Positions 27,035 to 36,885 of a stretch of DNA of 64,000 nucleotides are shown one piece after another. A program made the translations under genes and the position numbers. Within the stretch, counting starts at the first letter, position 1, and every line of letters starts with the position of its first letter. The notes under the pieces were generated by a model. The model worked only from the letters and a program-made list of their open reading frames with translations, had not been told where the DNA came from and did not search any database. The stretch covers positions 1,250,443-1,314,442 of the forward strand of contig NZ_LMOZ01000001.1 in NCBI RefSeq assembly GCF_001423695.1, given 5' to 3'. This DNA comes from Leifsonia sp. Leaf336. Its GTDB lineage: Bacteria > Actinomycetota > Actinomycetes > Actinomycetales > Microbacteriaceae.

Positions 27035-27061
27035 GGGCCGATCTTCGGATCGGCCCTTTTT
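27035..27061 (+). terminator. Rho-independent terminator after the DUF3040 gene
   Basis: A perfect 9-bp stem GGGCCGATC / GATCGGCCC with a TTCG loop (27035-27056) is followed by TTTTT (27057-27061). It insulates the mra cluster from upstream transcription. Confidence 0.93.
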
Positions 27062-27182
27062 CGTGCCTTCGAAGCTCCCTCGGCACTCCAGCCCGCTCCA
27101 TTTCCCTCCACCGCCTTCTGCCGCGGATTCACGGGCTTTTAACACCCCTAAACGGGGCAAAACAGCCGATTGGGCTGATTTT

Positions 27183-27206
27183 GTGGTTGGAAGTGGAGTA
27201 AAGTGG
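27183..27206 (+). promoter_or_regulatory. MraZ-type operator: three GTGG repeats with 10-bp period
   Basis: GTGG occurs at 27183, 27193 and 27203, exactly one helical turn apart; the last two read GTGGAG. MraZ rings in other bacteria bind three direct repeats with 10-bp period upstream of their own gene. A -10-like TAAAGT (27199-27204) lies inside the array, so binding would block the promoter. The array is 43 bases before the mraZ start. Confidence 0.7.
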
Positions 27207-27248
27207 AGGCGTACCGCGACCGTGGCCGGGAGAGTGGGGGTGGGACCG

Positions 27249-27680
27249 ATGTTCCTCGGCACCTATGCCCCCAAGCTGGACGAGAAAGGGCGGATCATCC
27301 TGCCGGCCAAGTTCCGGGATGAGCTCGCATCCGGCCTCGTCCTGACCCGCGGTCAGGAGCACTGCGTCTACGTCTTCTCGCAGCGGGAGTTCGAGTCCCT
27401 GCACGAGAAGATCCGGCAGGCGCCGGTGACCAGCAAGCAGGCCAGGGACTACCTGCGCGTGTTCCTCTCGGGGGCGAGCGCAGAGGTTCCTGACAAGCAG
27501 AACCGGGTCACCATCCCGACACCGCTGCGGTCGTACGCCGGCCTCGACAGAGACCTGGTCGTGATCGGCGCGGGCAGCCGCGCCGAGATATGGGATGCCG
27601 AGGCATGGGAGACCTACCTCGCCGAGCAGGAGGCAGCATTCGCGAACACGGAAGAGGAGGTGATCCCGGGACTGTTCTAG
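27249..27680 (+). CDS. mraZ: Transcriptional regulator MraZ
   Basis: A 143-residue DNA-binding protein, first gene of the division cluster. It has two AbrB-like SpoVT repeats: [20 protein letters not shown] and [20 protein letters not shown]. Each carries the DxKGR/DxQNR basic motif used for DNA binding. MraZ proteins form ring oligomers that repress the mra promoter. The ATG at 27249 follows a GGGGGTGGG stretch. The matching operator lies in its own leader. Confidence 0.95.
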   Translation: MFLGTYAPKLDEKGRIILPAKFRDELASGLVLTRGQEHCVYVFSQREFESLHEKIRQAPVTSKQARDYLRVFLSGASAEVPDKQNRVTIPTPLRSYAGLDRDLVVIGAGSRAEIWDAEAWETYLAEQEAAFANTEEEVIPGLF

Positions 27681-27786
27681 CGCCTGGCGTCGGACTCCCA
27701 GCCATACGCCCTGACACCACTTCCCCGGTGGCAGGTCGGAATGGATGGGGATCCGGATCCAGGGGCACGATCCTCCCGGTGCGGAC

Positions 27787-28737
27787 ATGACGGACGACAT
27801 CCACACCCCCGTTCTCCTGGAACGCTGCATCGAGCTCCTCGGGCCCGCGCTCGCGAAGCCGGGCGCGATCTTCGTGGACGCCACCCTCGGCATGGGAGGC
27901 CACTCCGCCGGCGTGCTGGAGCGCTTCCCCGATGCCGTGCTCGTCGGCCTCGACCGCGATCCCGAGGCGCTCGCCATCGCGGGAGCACGGCTGGAGCGCT
28001 TCGGCGACCGCGTGCACCTGGTGCACACGGTGTACGACGGCATCCTGGAGGCCCTCGACGGCCTCGGGATCGACCGGATCGACGGCGTGCTCTTCGACCT
28101 GGGCGTCTCGTCCCTGCAGCTCGACCGCGTCGAGCGCGGCTTCTCCTACTCGAAGGACGCACCGCTCGACATGCGGATGGACGGCACGAGCGAGCTGACC
28201 GCCGAGGTGGTGCTGGCGACGTATTCCGAGGCCGACCTGCGGCGCATCTTCCGCGACTACGGCGAGGAGAAGCTGGCGGCGCGGTACGCGCGGCGCATCG
28301 TCGAGGAGCGGCAGTCGGCTCCGATCGTGCGCTCCGGCCAGCTGGTGGACATCCTGCAGAAGGCGACGCCCGCCGCGGTGCAGCGGCAGGGCCACCCGGC
28401 CAAGCGCGTGTTCCAGGCGCTGCGCATCGAGGTGAACCAGGAGCTGGCGGTGCTGGAGCGTGCGATCCCGGCCGCGATCGACGCGCTCGAGGTGGGCGGC
28501 CGCATCGTCGTGGAGTCGTACCAGTCGCTGGAGGACCGCATCGTCAAGCGCGAGCTCCAGACCCGGTCGCGCTCCAGCGCACCTGCCGGGCTCCCGGTCG
28601 AGCTGCCGGAGCATCAGCCGGAGCTGAAGCTCCTGATCCGCGGGGCCGAGCTCGCCGACGATGACGAGAAGGCCCGCAATCCGAGAGCGACACCCGTGCG
28701 TCTGCGCGCGGCCGAACGAGTGAGGAGGGGCTCGTGA
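27787..28737 (+). CDS. rsmH: 16S rRNA (cytosine1402-N4)-methyltransferase
   Basis: A 316-residue SAM-dependent methyltransferase that modifies 16S rRNA C1402. SAM-binding blocks are VDATLGMGGHSAGVLE and VLVGLDRDPEALAIA; the family-specific motifs LFDLGVSSLQLDRVERGFSY and HPAKRVFQALRIEVNQEL are present. The start is taken as MTDDIHTPVLLERC (ATG 27787); an in-frame GTG at 27745 would add 14 unconserved residues. The TGA overlaps the GTG of ftsL in GTGA. Confidence 0.94.
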   Translation: MTDDIHTPVLLERCIELLGPALAKPGAIFVDATLGMGGHSAGVLERFPDAVLVGLDRDPEALAIAGARLERFGDRVHLVHTVYDGILEALDGLGIDRIDGVLFDLGVSSLQLDRVERGFSYSKDAPLDMRMDGTSELTAEVVLATYSEADLRRIFRDYGEEKLAARYARRIVEERQSAPIVRSGQLVDILQKATPAAVQRQGHPAKRVFQALRIEVNQELAVLERAIPAAIDALEVGGRIVVESYQSLEDRIVKRELQTRSRSSAPAGLPVELPEHQPELKLLIRGAELADDDEKARNPRATPVRLRAAERVRRGS

Positions 28738-29414
28738 GCAGCAACACCCTGGGGGTGGGCGTCCGTCGGCGTCCGACCATGAGCTGGCACGTGCCGGCCT
28801 CCACCGCCGCGACAGCGCCCCTGCTGGAGGAGCCGGCACTCGATCGGCCGCAGCGGCCGGAACGGCCGGAACGCGAGCGCCGCACGCACCTCGAGGTCGT
28901 CTCCACCCGCAGTCAGCGCAGGGCCCGTCCCCGCACGCTGTACGCGATCACGGCCGTCTCGGCTCTGCTCGTGATCGTGGTGGCCCAGCTGCTCCTCAGC
29001 ATCGGCGTGTCGCAGGGCGCGTACCAGCTGAGCTCCCTGCAGACCACGCAGACGGAGCTGCAGCGCAGCTACCAAGCCGCCTCGGAGGACCTCAACCGGC
29101 TGACATCGCCGCAGAACCTGGCCGCGAACGCGAACGCGCTCGGCATGGTCAGCAACAGCAACCCCGCCTACCTGCGGCTCTCCGACGGCGCGGTCCTCGG
29201 CGCGCCCGTCGCGGCGAACGGCGCCGCGGGCACCGTGACCGGAGGCCAGGGCAACCTGGTGCCCAACTCGCAGCTGAACGGCGTCCCACTGGTCGCGGGA
29301 CAGCCCGCGGCGACGCAAGCTGGGAGTTCCGCAAGCACGGGAGCGGCATCCACGACTCCGCCCAAGCCGTCCGTACCGTTGCAGGGAGCGTTGCCGACAC
29401 CGGTGACGCACTGA
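28734..29414 (+). CDS. ftsL: FtsL-like divisome protein
   Basis: A 226-residue bitopic membrane protein. The cytosolic N-terminus (about 75 residues) is proline/arginine-rich. One transmembrane helix follows (LYAITAVSALLVIVVAQLLL), then a coiled-coil (YQLSSLQTTQTELQRSYQAA, ASEDLNRLTSPQNLA) as in FtsL/DivIC. The last 75 or so residues are an extracellular Gly/Ala/Ser/Thr/Pro tail. Sequence identity in FtsL is low, so the call rests on topology and on its place between rsmH and ftsI. The GTG start overlaps the rsmH stop. Confidence 0.75.
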   Translation: MSSNTLGVGVRRRPTMSWHVPASTAATAPLLEEPALDRPQRPERPERERRTHLEVVSTRSQRRARPRTLYAITAVSALLVIVVAQLLLSIGVSQGAYQLSSLQTTQTELQRSYQAASEDLNRLTSPQNLAANANALGMVSNSNPAYLRLSDGAVLGAPVAANGAAGTVTGGQGNLVPNSQLNGVPLVAGQPAATQAGSSASTGAASTTPPKPSVPLQGALPTPVTH

Positions 29415-29453
29415 CACGGACACTGACGCGCTAGCCGACGGGACGGGCCTTCA

Positions 29454-31196
29454 ATGCTCAACAGGAAGATGCTGCGGCGGAGGACGGCCCTGACCGTCGT
29501 CGCCGTCGCGGCGTTCGTCGCCATCCTCGGGGGCAAACTCGTCGACATCCAGGTGGTGAGGGCAGACGCCCTCCAACGGGCCTCGGTGAACGCCAAGGAG
29601 GACTCCAACGTCCTCTACGGCAACCGCGGCGACATCGTCGACGCGAGCGGCAAGATCCTCGCGACGACCATCTACACCTACACGGCGCAGGCGTCCCCGT
29701 CCGATGCGATCGCGGGAGGCCGCGACAAGATGGTGGAGGCCGCCGCGAAGATCGGCGCCATCACGGGTCAGGGCGGCGACGCGGTCGTCAAGCTGTTCGA
29801 CGACGCGCTCAAGGCGAACGCCAAGTCGAAGTACGTGCTGATCAAGTCCGGCATGGACGTGACCGTCTTCGACAAGCTCGCCAAGCTCCCGTACCCCTGG
29901 CTGACCTTCAGCAAGACCCAAGCGCGCAGCTACCCGAACGGGGCGGTGGCCGGCAACCTGATCGGCTATGTCTCGCAAGCGGGCAACGGCGGCCTCGAGA
30001 ACAGCGAGAACGGCTGTCTGGCGGGCGAGAACGGTGTGGAGACCTACCAGCGCGGCGCCGACGGCGTGGCCATCCCCGGCAGCACAGTCGTGCAGAGCAA
30101 GGCCAAGGACGGCGGGACGCTCGAGCTCACCGTCGACAGCGACCTCCAGTGGTTCGCCGAGCAGACTCTCGCGCAGCAGGTCGCCGCGACCGGGTCGAAG
30201 TTCGGCTACGTGACGGTGGTGGAGGCCAAGACCGGCAAGGTCAAGGCGGTCGCCCAATGGCCCGCGCTCGATCCGAACAACATCGACGCGACCGACCCGT
30301 CGTACTGGCGGCTCCAGACCCTCACCGACCCGCGTGAGCCCGGGTCGACCTTCAAGGCGCTCACCGCGGCGATGCTGATCGATCAGGGCAAGGCGAACCC
30401 GACCAGCCAGGTGCTCGCGCCCTACGAGTGGAAGTCCGGCAAGGGAGCGGACCTCCACGACTCCGGGTACCACGACCCGCTGCGGCTCACGCTGACGGGC
30501 GTGCTGATGATGTCGTCGAACACCGGGATGTCCCAGCTCGGCCAGCGCCTGTCCGATCAGACCCGCTACGACTACCTCAAGAAGTTCGGCATCGGGTCCG
30601 ACACCGGCCTCCCGTACCCCGACGAGTCCTCCGGCCAGCTGAACCCGGTCAAGGATTGGGACGACCAGACCAAGTACGCGACGATGTTCGGCCAGGGCGT
30701 CTCGGCGACGCAGCTGCAGATGGTGAGCGCATACCAGGCGCTCGCCAACGGGGGCACCCGCATCCCGTTGACCATGGTCCAGGGCTGCAAGCAGGCCGAC
30801 GGCACCGTGACCGACGTCCCGAAGCCCACGCCCGTGAGGGTGGTCTCGGCCGACGCCGCCAACACCACGCTCGGGATGATGGAGTCGGTGACCACCAAGG
30901 GCGAGCTCGCTAAGCAGCTGCAGATCCCCGGCTACCGCGTCGCCGCGAAGACCGGAACGGCCCAGCAGGCGGACGGCAAGGGAGGCTACCTGCCGTCGTA
31001 CTACGTGTCGGTCATGGGCGTCGCGCCCGTGGACGACCCGCAGTACGTCGTTTCGGTCAACCTCGGGTTCCCGACTACCATTACTTCGTCGGCAGCCGCC
31101 GCTCCGCTGTTCCACACGATCATGAGTCAGGTGCTGAAGACCTACCGGGTGAAGCCTTCGACGTCGAGCCCGGCCGACTACCCGCCGTACTACTGA
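29454..31196 (+). CDS. ftsI: Septal peptidoglycan transpeptidase FtsI (PBP3)
   Basis: A 580-residue class B penicillin-binding protein that cross-links septal peptidoglycan. One N-terminal membrane anchor (ALTVVAVAAFVAILGGKLVD) precedes a dimerisation domain with NRGDIVDASGKILATT. The transpeptidase domain has all three motifs: PGSTFKALT (SxxK, Ser near 298), MSSNTGMSQ (SxN near 353) and AAKTGTAQQ (KTG near 498). FtsI works with FtsW, whose gene lies further along the cluster. The ATG is 39 bases after ftsL. Confidence 0.95.
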   Translation: MLNRKMLRRRTALTVVAVAAFVAILGGKLVDIQVVRADALQRASVNAKEDSNVLYGNRGDIVDASGKILATTIYTYTAQASPSDAIAGGRDKMVEAAAKIGAITGQGGDAVVKLFDDALKANAKSKYVLIKSGMDVTVFDKLAKLPYPWLTFSKTQARSYPNGAVAGNLIGYVSQAGNGGLENSENGCLAGENGVETYQRGADGVAIPGSTVVQSKAKDGGTLELTVDSDLQWFAEQTLAQQVAATGSKFGYVTVVEAKTGKVKAVAQWPALDPNNIDATDPSYWRLQTLTDPREPGSTFKALTAAMLIDQGKANPTSQVLAPYEWKSGKGADLHDSGYHDPLRLTLTGVLMMSSNTGMSQLGQRLSDQTRYDYLKKFGIGSDTGLPYPDESSGQLNPVKDWDDQTKYATMFGQGVSATQLQMVSAYQALANGGTRIPLTMVQGCKQADGTVTDVPKPTPVRVVSADAANTTLGMMESVTTKGELAKQLQIPGYRVAAKTGTAQQADGKGGYLPSYYVSVMGVAPVDDPQYVVSVNLGFPTTITSSAAAAPLFHTIMSQVLKTYRVKPSTSSPADYPPYY

Positions 31197-31239
31197 GAAC
31201 GGCCGATTGAGCACTGCCCGTCTACTGAAAGTGAGCCCC

Positions 31240-32784
31240 GTGACAGGACCGGCGCCCTCCTCTTTGCGCCCCGAGCATCCCGTCGCCCGCCCGCTCGCCC
31301 AGCTGGTCGCGGAGTTCGGGCTGGACGTGCGGGGTGATCTCGACGCCGTCGAGGTCACCGGCGCCGCCCTCGCGAGCTCGGCGGTCGAGCCAGGCGATCT
31401 CTATGTCGGCGTTCCAGGCAAGAACGCGCACGGCGCGAGCTTCGCCGCGGCCGCCGCCGAGGCGGGAGCCGTCGCCGTGCTCACGGACGAGGCGGGCGCG
31501 CAGCTCGCCGCCCACTCCGGCCTCCCGGTCATCGTCACCTCCGACCCGCGCGCCGCCCTCGGCGCGGTCGCCGCGTGGATCTACCGCACCGACGAGAACG
31601 CGGCGACGCTGTTCGGCGTCACGGGCACGAACGGCAAGACGAGCGTCGTCTACCTGCTCTACGCGATCCTCGGCCAGCTCGGCGTCGTCGCCGGCCTGTC
31701 GTCGACGGCGGAGCGCCGGATCGGCGAGCACGCGATCACGAGCAAGCTCACCACCCCCGAGGCCAGCGAGCTGCACGCTCTGCTGGCTCGTATGCGCGAG
31801 GAGGGCGTCCGCGCCGTCGCGCTGGAGGTGTCCGCGCAGGCGCTGAGCCGGCACCGCGTCGACGGGATCGAGTTCGACGTCGTCGGCTTCACCAACCTCA
31901 GCCACGACCACCTCGACGACTACGCCGCGATGGACGACTACTTCGCCGCCAAGCTCGAGCTGTTCCAGCCCGACCGTGCCCGCCGCGGGGTCGTCACCGT
32001 GGATTCCGAGTGGGGTCGTGCTCTCGTCGAGCAGTCGCGCATCCAGGTCTCCACGCTGGCCAGCGTTCCCGGCGTCGACGCCGATTGGACGCTCACGGTC
32101 GTCGAGGAGACGCTCACCGAGACGGCGTTCGAGCTGGCGGGTCCCGACGGCCGCCGCCTCGAGACCCGGGTGCCGCTGCTCGGCGCCTACAACGCCGCGA
32201 ACGCCGCGCTCGCGATCGTCATGCTCGTGGAGTCCGGGTACGATCTCGACGCCATCGGCGCCGCCCTCCACCGCGACGGCGGCATCGACGCGTACGTCCC
32301 CGGCCGCACCGAGCGCCTCTCCGGCGAGCACGGCCCTGTCGTCTTCATCGACTACGGCCACACACCTGACGCGTTCCAGGCGCTCCTCGACGCGCTGCGC
32401 CGGGTCACCGACGGGCGGATCGTCATGGTGTTCGGCGCCGACGGCGACCGCGACACGACCAAGCGCGCCGACATGGGCGCGATCGCTGCCCGCGGCGCCG
32501 ACGCGGTCGTCATCACCGACTTCCACCCCCGCTCCGAGGACCCGGCCGTGATCCGCGCCGCCCTCCTCGACGGCGCCCGTGCCGCCGTTCCCGACGCGGA
32601 GCTCTACGAGATCGCCGACCCGCGCGCCGCCTTCCGCGCCGCCCTCGCCCTCGCCGGCGAAGGCGATGTGGTGCTCTACGCCGGCCCGGGCCACGAGGAC
32701 TATCAGGAGGTCGCCGGCCAGCGCCTCCCGTACTCGGCCCGCGACGATGCGCGACTGGCGCTGCGAGAGGCCGGGTGGCTGTAG
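31240..32784 (+). CDS. murE: UDP-MurNAc-tripeptide synthetase MurE
   Basis: A 514-residue ATP-dependent ligase that adds the third residue (a diamino acid) to UDP-MurNAc-L-Ala-D-Glu. The start is GTG 31240 (MTGPAPSSLRPEHPVARPLA) with GAAAGTGAG upstream; a TTG at 31207 is an alternative. The ATP loop is [15 protein letters not shown]. Positions near 427 read TDFHPRSEDP where DAP-adding enzymes have DNPR, which suggests a diamino acid other than meso-DAP. The 3' end overlaps murF. Confidence 0.94.
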   Translation: MTGPAPSSLRPEHPVARPLAQLVAEFGLDVRGDLDAVEVTGAALASSAVEPGDLYVGVPGKNAHGASFAAAAAEAGAVAVLTDEAGAQLAAHSGLPVIVTSDPRAALGAVAAWIYRTDENAATLFGVTGTNGKTSVVYLLYAILGQLGVVAGLSSTAERRIGEHAITSKLTTPEASELHALLARMREEGVRAVALEVSAQALSRHRVDGIEFDVVGFTNLSHDHLDDYAAMDDYFAAKLELFQPDRARRGVVTVDSEWGRALVEQSRIQVSTLASVPGVDADWTLTVVEETLTETAFELAGPDGRRLETRVPLLGAYNAANAALAIVMLVESGYDLDAIGAALHRDGGIDAYVPGRTERLSGEHGPVVFIDYGHTPDAFQALLDALRRVTDGRIVMVFGADGDRDTTKRADMGAIAARGADAVVITDFHPRSEDPAVIRAALLDGARAAVPDAELYEIADPRAAFRAALALAGEGDVVLYAGPGHEDYQEVAGQRLPYSARDDARLALREAGWL

Positions 32785-34235
32785 TGATCGCCCTCACTCT
32801 CGCCGAGATCGCCGCCGCGACCCGCGGCACTCTGCTGCTCGACGGCGCCCTGCTGCCCGACGGCACTGCTGCGACGCCCGAGACTCTGGTCGACGGCCTC
32901 TCCACCACCGACTCGCGGGAGGTCGTGCCCGGCACGATCTTCTTCGCCAAGCCGGGCGAGGTCACCGACGGCCACCTGTTCGCTCCCCAGGCCGTCGAGG
33001 CCGGCGCGGCGCTGCTCGTCGTCGACCATGCCCTCGACCTGCCGGTGCCGCAGCTGCTCGTGCCCGACACCGTGGTCGCTCTGGGCGACCTCGCCACCGA
33101 GGTCATCGCGCGCGTCCGCGCGCTCGGCACCCTGAAGATCGTCGGCGTCACCGGATCGAACGGCAAGACGACCACCAAGAACCTGCTGCGCGCGATCCTC
33201 GAGCAGCTCGGCCCGACCATCGCCCCTCGGGCCTCCTTCAACAACGAGGTCGGGGCCCCGGTCACGATGCTCGAGGTGACGGAGGAGACCCAGTACCTCG
33301 TCGCCGAGATGGGCGCGAGCGGGATCGGCGAGATCGCCCGGCTGGTGCGCATGGCGCGTCCCGACATCGGCATCGTCCTCAAGGTCGGCCTGGCTCACGC
33401 CGGCGAGTTCGGCGGCATCGAGAAGACGCTCGCGGCCAAGACCGAGATGGTCAGCGACCTGCTGGAGTCCGACGTCGCGGTGCTCAACCTCGACGACCCT
33501 CGCGTGGCCTCCATGGAGGACAAGACGGTCGCCCGGGTGGTGTGGTTCGGCCTCGACGAGCGCGCGGCCGTGCGGGCCACCGACGTGCGCTCGACGTCAC
33601 GCGGGACGTCGTTCACCCTGCACCTGCCCGCCGTCGACGGCGGAGAGGGCGCAGGCGAGTCCCGCCCGGTGCAGTTCCAGGTGCTGGGCGAGCATCACGT
33701 GATGAACGCCCTGGCGGCGGCCGCCGCCGCACATACGCTCGGTGTCGACATCGACTCGATCGTGGCCGCGCTCGAGACCGTGCAGCGCGCTGAACGCTGG
33801 CGCATGGAGGTGCTCGGCGGCGCCCGCGGCGTCACCGTCATCAACGACGCATACAACGCCAGCCCGGACTCCATGGCCGCGGCCATCAAGACCCTCGCGC
33901 AGATCGCCGAGCCGGGGGAGCGGACCGTCGCGGTCCTCGGCGAGATGAGCGAGCTGGGCGAGTTCTCCGGTGAGGAGCACGACCGCATCGGACTCCTCGC
34001 GGTCCGCCTCGGGATCGACCAGCTGGTGATCGTCGGGCCGTCCGCCCGCCGCATGCACATCACCGCCATCAACGAGGGGTCGTGGGACGGCGAGTCGCTG
34101 TTCTTCGAGACCCAGGACGCGGCCTTCGACCACCTGTCCTCGACGCTGCGCGCCGGTGACACCGTGCTCGTCAAGTCGTCCAACTCCGCGGGGCTCCGGT
34201 TCCTCGGCGACCGACTGGGAGAATTCTTCTCGTGA
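32784..34235 (+). CDS. murF: UDP-MurNAc-pentapeptide synthetase MurF
   Basis: A 483-residue ligase that adds D-Ala-D-Ala to the UDP-MurNAc-tripeptide. The ATP-binding loop is [20 protein letters not shown] (near residue 120), followed by [14 protein letters not shown] and [15 protein letters not shown]. The C-terminal domain has [20 protein letters not shown], typical of MurF. The start is taken as GTG 32784, which overlaps the murE stop (TAGTG); GTG 32775 is an alternative adding three residues. Its TGA overlaps the mraY GTG. Confidence 0.94.
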   Translation: MIALTLAEIAAATRGTLLLDGALLPDGTAATPETLVDGLSTTDSREVVPGTIFFAKPGEVTDGHLFAPQAVEAGAALLVVDHALDLPVPQLLVPDTVVALGDLATEVIARVRALGTLKIVGVTGSNGKTTTKNLLRAILEQLGPTIAPRASFNNEVGAPVTMLEVTEETQYLVAEMGASGIGEIARLVRMARPDIGIVLKVGLAHAGEFGGIEKTLAAKTEMVSDLLESDVAVLNLDDPRVASMEDKTVARVVWFGLDERAAVRATDVRSTSRGTSFTLHLPAVDGGEGAGESRPVQFQVLGEHHVMNALAAAAAAHTLGVDIDSIVAALETVQRAERWRMEVLGGARGVTVINDAYNASPDSMAAAIKTLAQIAEPGERTVAVLGEMSELGEFSGEEHDRIGLLAVRLGIDQLVIVGPSARRMHITAINEGSWDGESLFFETQDAAFDHLSSTLRAGDTVLVKSSNSAGLRFLGDRLGEFFS

Positions 34236-35344
34236 GAGCCCTTCTGACCTCCGGCGCGCTGTCGATGGCGTTCACGCTGTTCCTCACTCCGCTTTTCATC
34301 CGGCTCTTCCGGCGCCTCCAGTGGGGCCAGTTCATCCGCGACGACGGGCCGCAGAGCCACCACGCCAAGCGTGGAACGGCGACCATGGGCGGCATCGTCG
34401 TCATCCTGGGCACGCTCTTCGGCTACTTCACAGCGCTCCTGCTCACCGGCGACGAGACCAGCGTGTCCGCGCTGCTGGTGCTGTTCCTCATGGTCGGCCT
34501 CGGCGTCGTCGGATTCGTGGACGACTTCCTCAAGACGCGCCGGGAGCGCAGCCTCGGGCTCACGGGCTGGGCCAAGGTCGCCGGCCAGGTCGTGGTCGCG
34601 ACCGTGTGGGCGTTCCTCGCCATCCGGTTCCCCGACTCGCGCGGGTACACGCCGGCGACCATGAGCGTCTCGTTCATCCGGGACCTGCCCATCGACTTCG
34701 GCTCGATCACCAAGTTCGGCGTGATCGGTGTCCTCGTCGGATACGGGCTCTACCTGATCTGGATCAACTTCATCGTCGCAGCCACCTCCAACGGGGTTAA
34801 CGTCACGGACGGCCTCGACGGTCTCGCGTCCGGCGCGAGCATCCTGGCGATCGGCGCGTACATCATCATCGGGTTCTGGCAGTCCATCCAGTCGTGCGCC
34901 AGCCCCACCCTAAACCCCGAGAACATCGCCAAGTGCTACGACGTGCGAGATCCGTTCGACCTCGCGATCGTCGCCACGGCGATCGTGGGAGCGGTGGTCG
35001 GCTTCCTCTGGTGGAACACGTCGCCCGCCCAGATCTTCCTCGGTGACACCGGTTCGCTCGCGCTCGGCGGCGCTGTTGCGGCCCTCGCGATCCTCAGCCG
35101 CACCGAGCTCCTGCTCGTGCTCATCGGAGGCCTGTTCGTCATCGAGGCCGGATCCGTCATCGTCCAGCGGGCCTACTTCAAGCTCACGCACGGCAAACGT
35201 ATCTTCCTGATGAGTCCGATCCATCATCATTTCGAACTGAAGGGCTGGGCCGAGATCACGGTCGTCGTGCGCTTCTGGATCATCGGCGGCCTCCTCGTCG
35301 CCGCGGGCGTCGGCTCGTTCTACCTCGAGTGGCTCGCGACGTGA
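34232..35344 (+). CDS. mraY: Phospho-MurNAc-pentapeptide transferase MraY
   Basis: A 370-residue polytopic membrane enzyme that transfers phospho-MurNAc-pentapeptide to undecaprenyl phosphate, making lipid I. Family motifs are [35 protein letters not shown] (catalytic Asp pair), [25 protein letters not shown] and [13 protein letters not shown] (HHH). The usual set of about ten helices is visible. The GTG overlaps the murF stop by four bases, and the end overlaps murD. Confidence 0.96.
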   Translation: MRALLTSGALSMAFTLFLTPLFIRLFRRLQWGQFIRDDGPQSHHAKRGTATMGGIVVILGTLFGYFTALLLTGDETSVSALLVLFLMVGLGVVGFVDDFLKTRRERSLGLTGWAKVAGQVVVATVWAFLAIRFPDSRGYTPATMSVSFIRDLPIDFGSITKFGVIGVLVGYGLYLIWINFIVAATSNGVNVTDGLDGLASGASILAIGAYIIIGFWQSIQSCASPTLNPENIAKCYDVRDPFDLAIVATAIVGAVVGFLWWNTSPAQIFLGDTGSLALGGAVAALAILSRTELLLVLIGGLFVIEAGSVIVQRAYFKLTHGKRIFLMSPIHHHFELKGWAEITVVVRFWIIGGLLVAAGVGSFYLEWLAT

Positions 35345-36885
35345 CGTCGGTCAGCGAACGCCTGGAGGCCCTCACCAGCTGGCACCACCACTGGCGCGGG
35401 CTGCGGGTCGCCGTCTTCGGCCTCGGCGTCACGGGCTTCTCGGTGGCCGACACGCTGGCCGAGCTCGGGGCCGAGGTCCTCGTGGTGGCCTCCCGCGCCG
35501 ACGCCGAGCGCGCGATGCTGCTGGAGGTCATCGGGGCGGAGCTGCTCGAAGAGCCCGACCTGAGCGCCCCACCTGGGCGGCTGGTCGAATTCGCGCCGGA
35601 GCTCATCGTCGTCTCTCCCGGATTCCACTGGGACCACCCGCTGCTGCTCTGGGCCGAGCAGGAGGGCGTCGCCGTCTGGGGCGACATCGAGCTGGCGTGG
35701 CGCCTCCGCGACAAGGTCACCGGCCCCGACGGAAGCCCCGCCGACTGGATCTGCGTCACGGGCACGAACGGCAAGACGACCACGGTGCAGCTCACGGCGA
35801 CGATGCTGCTCGCCGGCGGTTCCCGCGTCGCCCCGTGCGGCAACATCGGCGTGCCGGTGCTCGACGCGATCCGCGATCCGCAGGGCTTCGACGTGCTCGT
35901 GGTCGAGCTGTCGAGCTATCAGCTGCACTGGGTGAACCGCAATCGCGGAGGCGAGCTCTCGCCCTACTCGGCGGCCTGCTTGAACATCGCGGACGACCAC
36001 CTCGATTGGCACGGCTCGCTGGAGGCGTACATCGCCGCCAAGGCGAAGGTCTACGACAACGCCCAGGTCGCGTGCGTCTACAACCGCGCCGATCTCACGA
36101 CGCGCCGGATGGTCGAGGAGGCGGACGTCGTCGAGGGCGCCCGCGCCATCGGCTTCGGTCTCGACGTGCCCGGCCCGAGCGACTTCGGCATCGTCGACGG
36201 CATCCTGTGCGACCGCGCCTTTCTGGAGGACCGCCGCAACAGCGCCATCGAGCTCACCACGCTCGACGAGCTGGCGGAGGCCGGGCTGGCCGCGCCGCAC
36301 GTCGTGGCGAACATCCTCGCCGCCAGCGCCCTCGCGCGCTCCTACGGCGTCGAGCCGCAGGTCGTCCGCGATGTGCTCACGGCGTTCCGGCTCGACTCCC
36401 ACCGAATCGAGCTGGTCCGCGTGGAGGCGGGTGTCAGCTGGGTGGACGATTCCAAGGCCACCAACCCGCACGCGGCGGACGCCTCTCTTCGTGCGTATCC
36501 CTCCGTCGTCTGGGTCGTCGGCGGCCTCCTCAAGGGTGTCGATGTCGAGCAGCTCGTGGCGGCGCACGCCGACCGGCTCCGTGGCGCCGTCCTGATCGGT
36601 ACGGACCGTTCCGCACTGCTCGCGGCATTCGAGCGACACGCCCCCGGGCTGCCGGTGCTGGAGGTGGACGCCGACGAGACTGAAGGTGTCATGCCGACGG
36701 CGGTGCGGCTGGCCGGCGGTCTCGCCCGCGAGGGCGACACCGTACTGCTCGCGCCGGCGGCGGCGTCGATGGACCAGTTCGCCGACTACGCAGAACGTGG
36801 TCGCCTCTTCCAGGCGGCCGTCAACGAGTTTTTTGGAGGTGGGGCGGATGACGACGACTCCGCCTCGGCTCCGCCCGGCGCCTGA
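35341..36885 (+). CDS. murD: UDP-MurNAc-L-Ala:D-Glu ligase MurD
   Basis: A 514-residue ligase that adds D-glutamate. The start is taken as GTG 35341, overlapping the mraY stop; GTG 35329 is an alternative. The N-terminal nucleotide-binding fold reads [20 protein letters not shown]. The ATP loop is [33 protein letters not shown] and the C-terminal [11 protein letters not shown] are classic MurD blocks. The length is somewhat above E. coli MurD because of an Asp-rich C-terminal tail ([18 protein letters not shown]). The last 38 bases overlap ftsW. Confidence 0.95.
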   Translation: MTSVSERLEALTSWHHHWRGLRVAVFGLGVTGFSVADTLAELGAEVLVVASRADAERAMLLEVIGAELLEEPDLSAPPGRLVEFAPELIVVSPGFHWDHPLLLWAEQEGVAVWGDIELAWRLRDKVTGPDGSPADWICVTGTNGKTTTVQLTATMLLAGGSRVAPCGNIGVPVLDAIRDPQGFDVLVVELSSYQLHWVNRNRGGELSPYSAACLNIADDHLDWHGSLEAYIAAKAKVYDNAQVACVYNRADLTTRRMVEEADVVEGARAIGFGLDVPGPSDFGIVDGILCDRAFLEDRRNSAIELTTLDELAEAGLAAPHVVANILAASALARSYGVEPQVVRDVLTAFRLDSHRIELVRVEAGVSWVDDSKATNPHAADASLRAYPSVVWVVGGLLKGVDVEQLVAAHADRLRGAVLIGTDRSALLAAFERHAPGLPVLEVDADETEGVMPTAVRLAGGLAREGDTVLLAPAAASMDQFADYAERGRLFQAAVNEFFGGGADDDDSASAPPGA

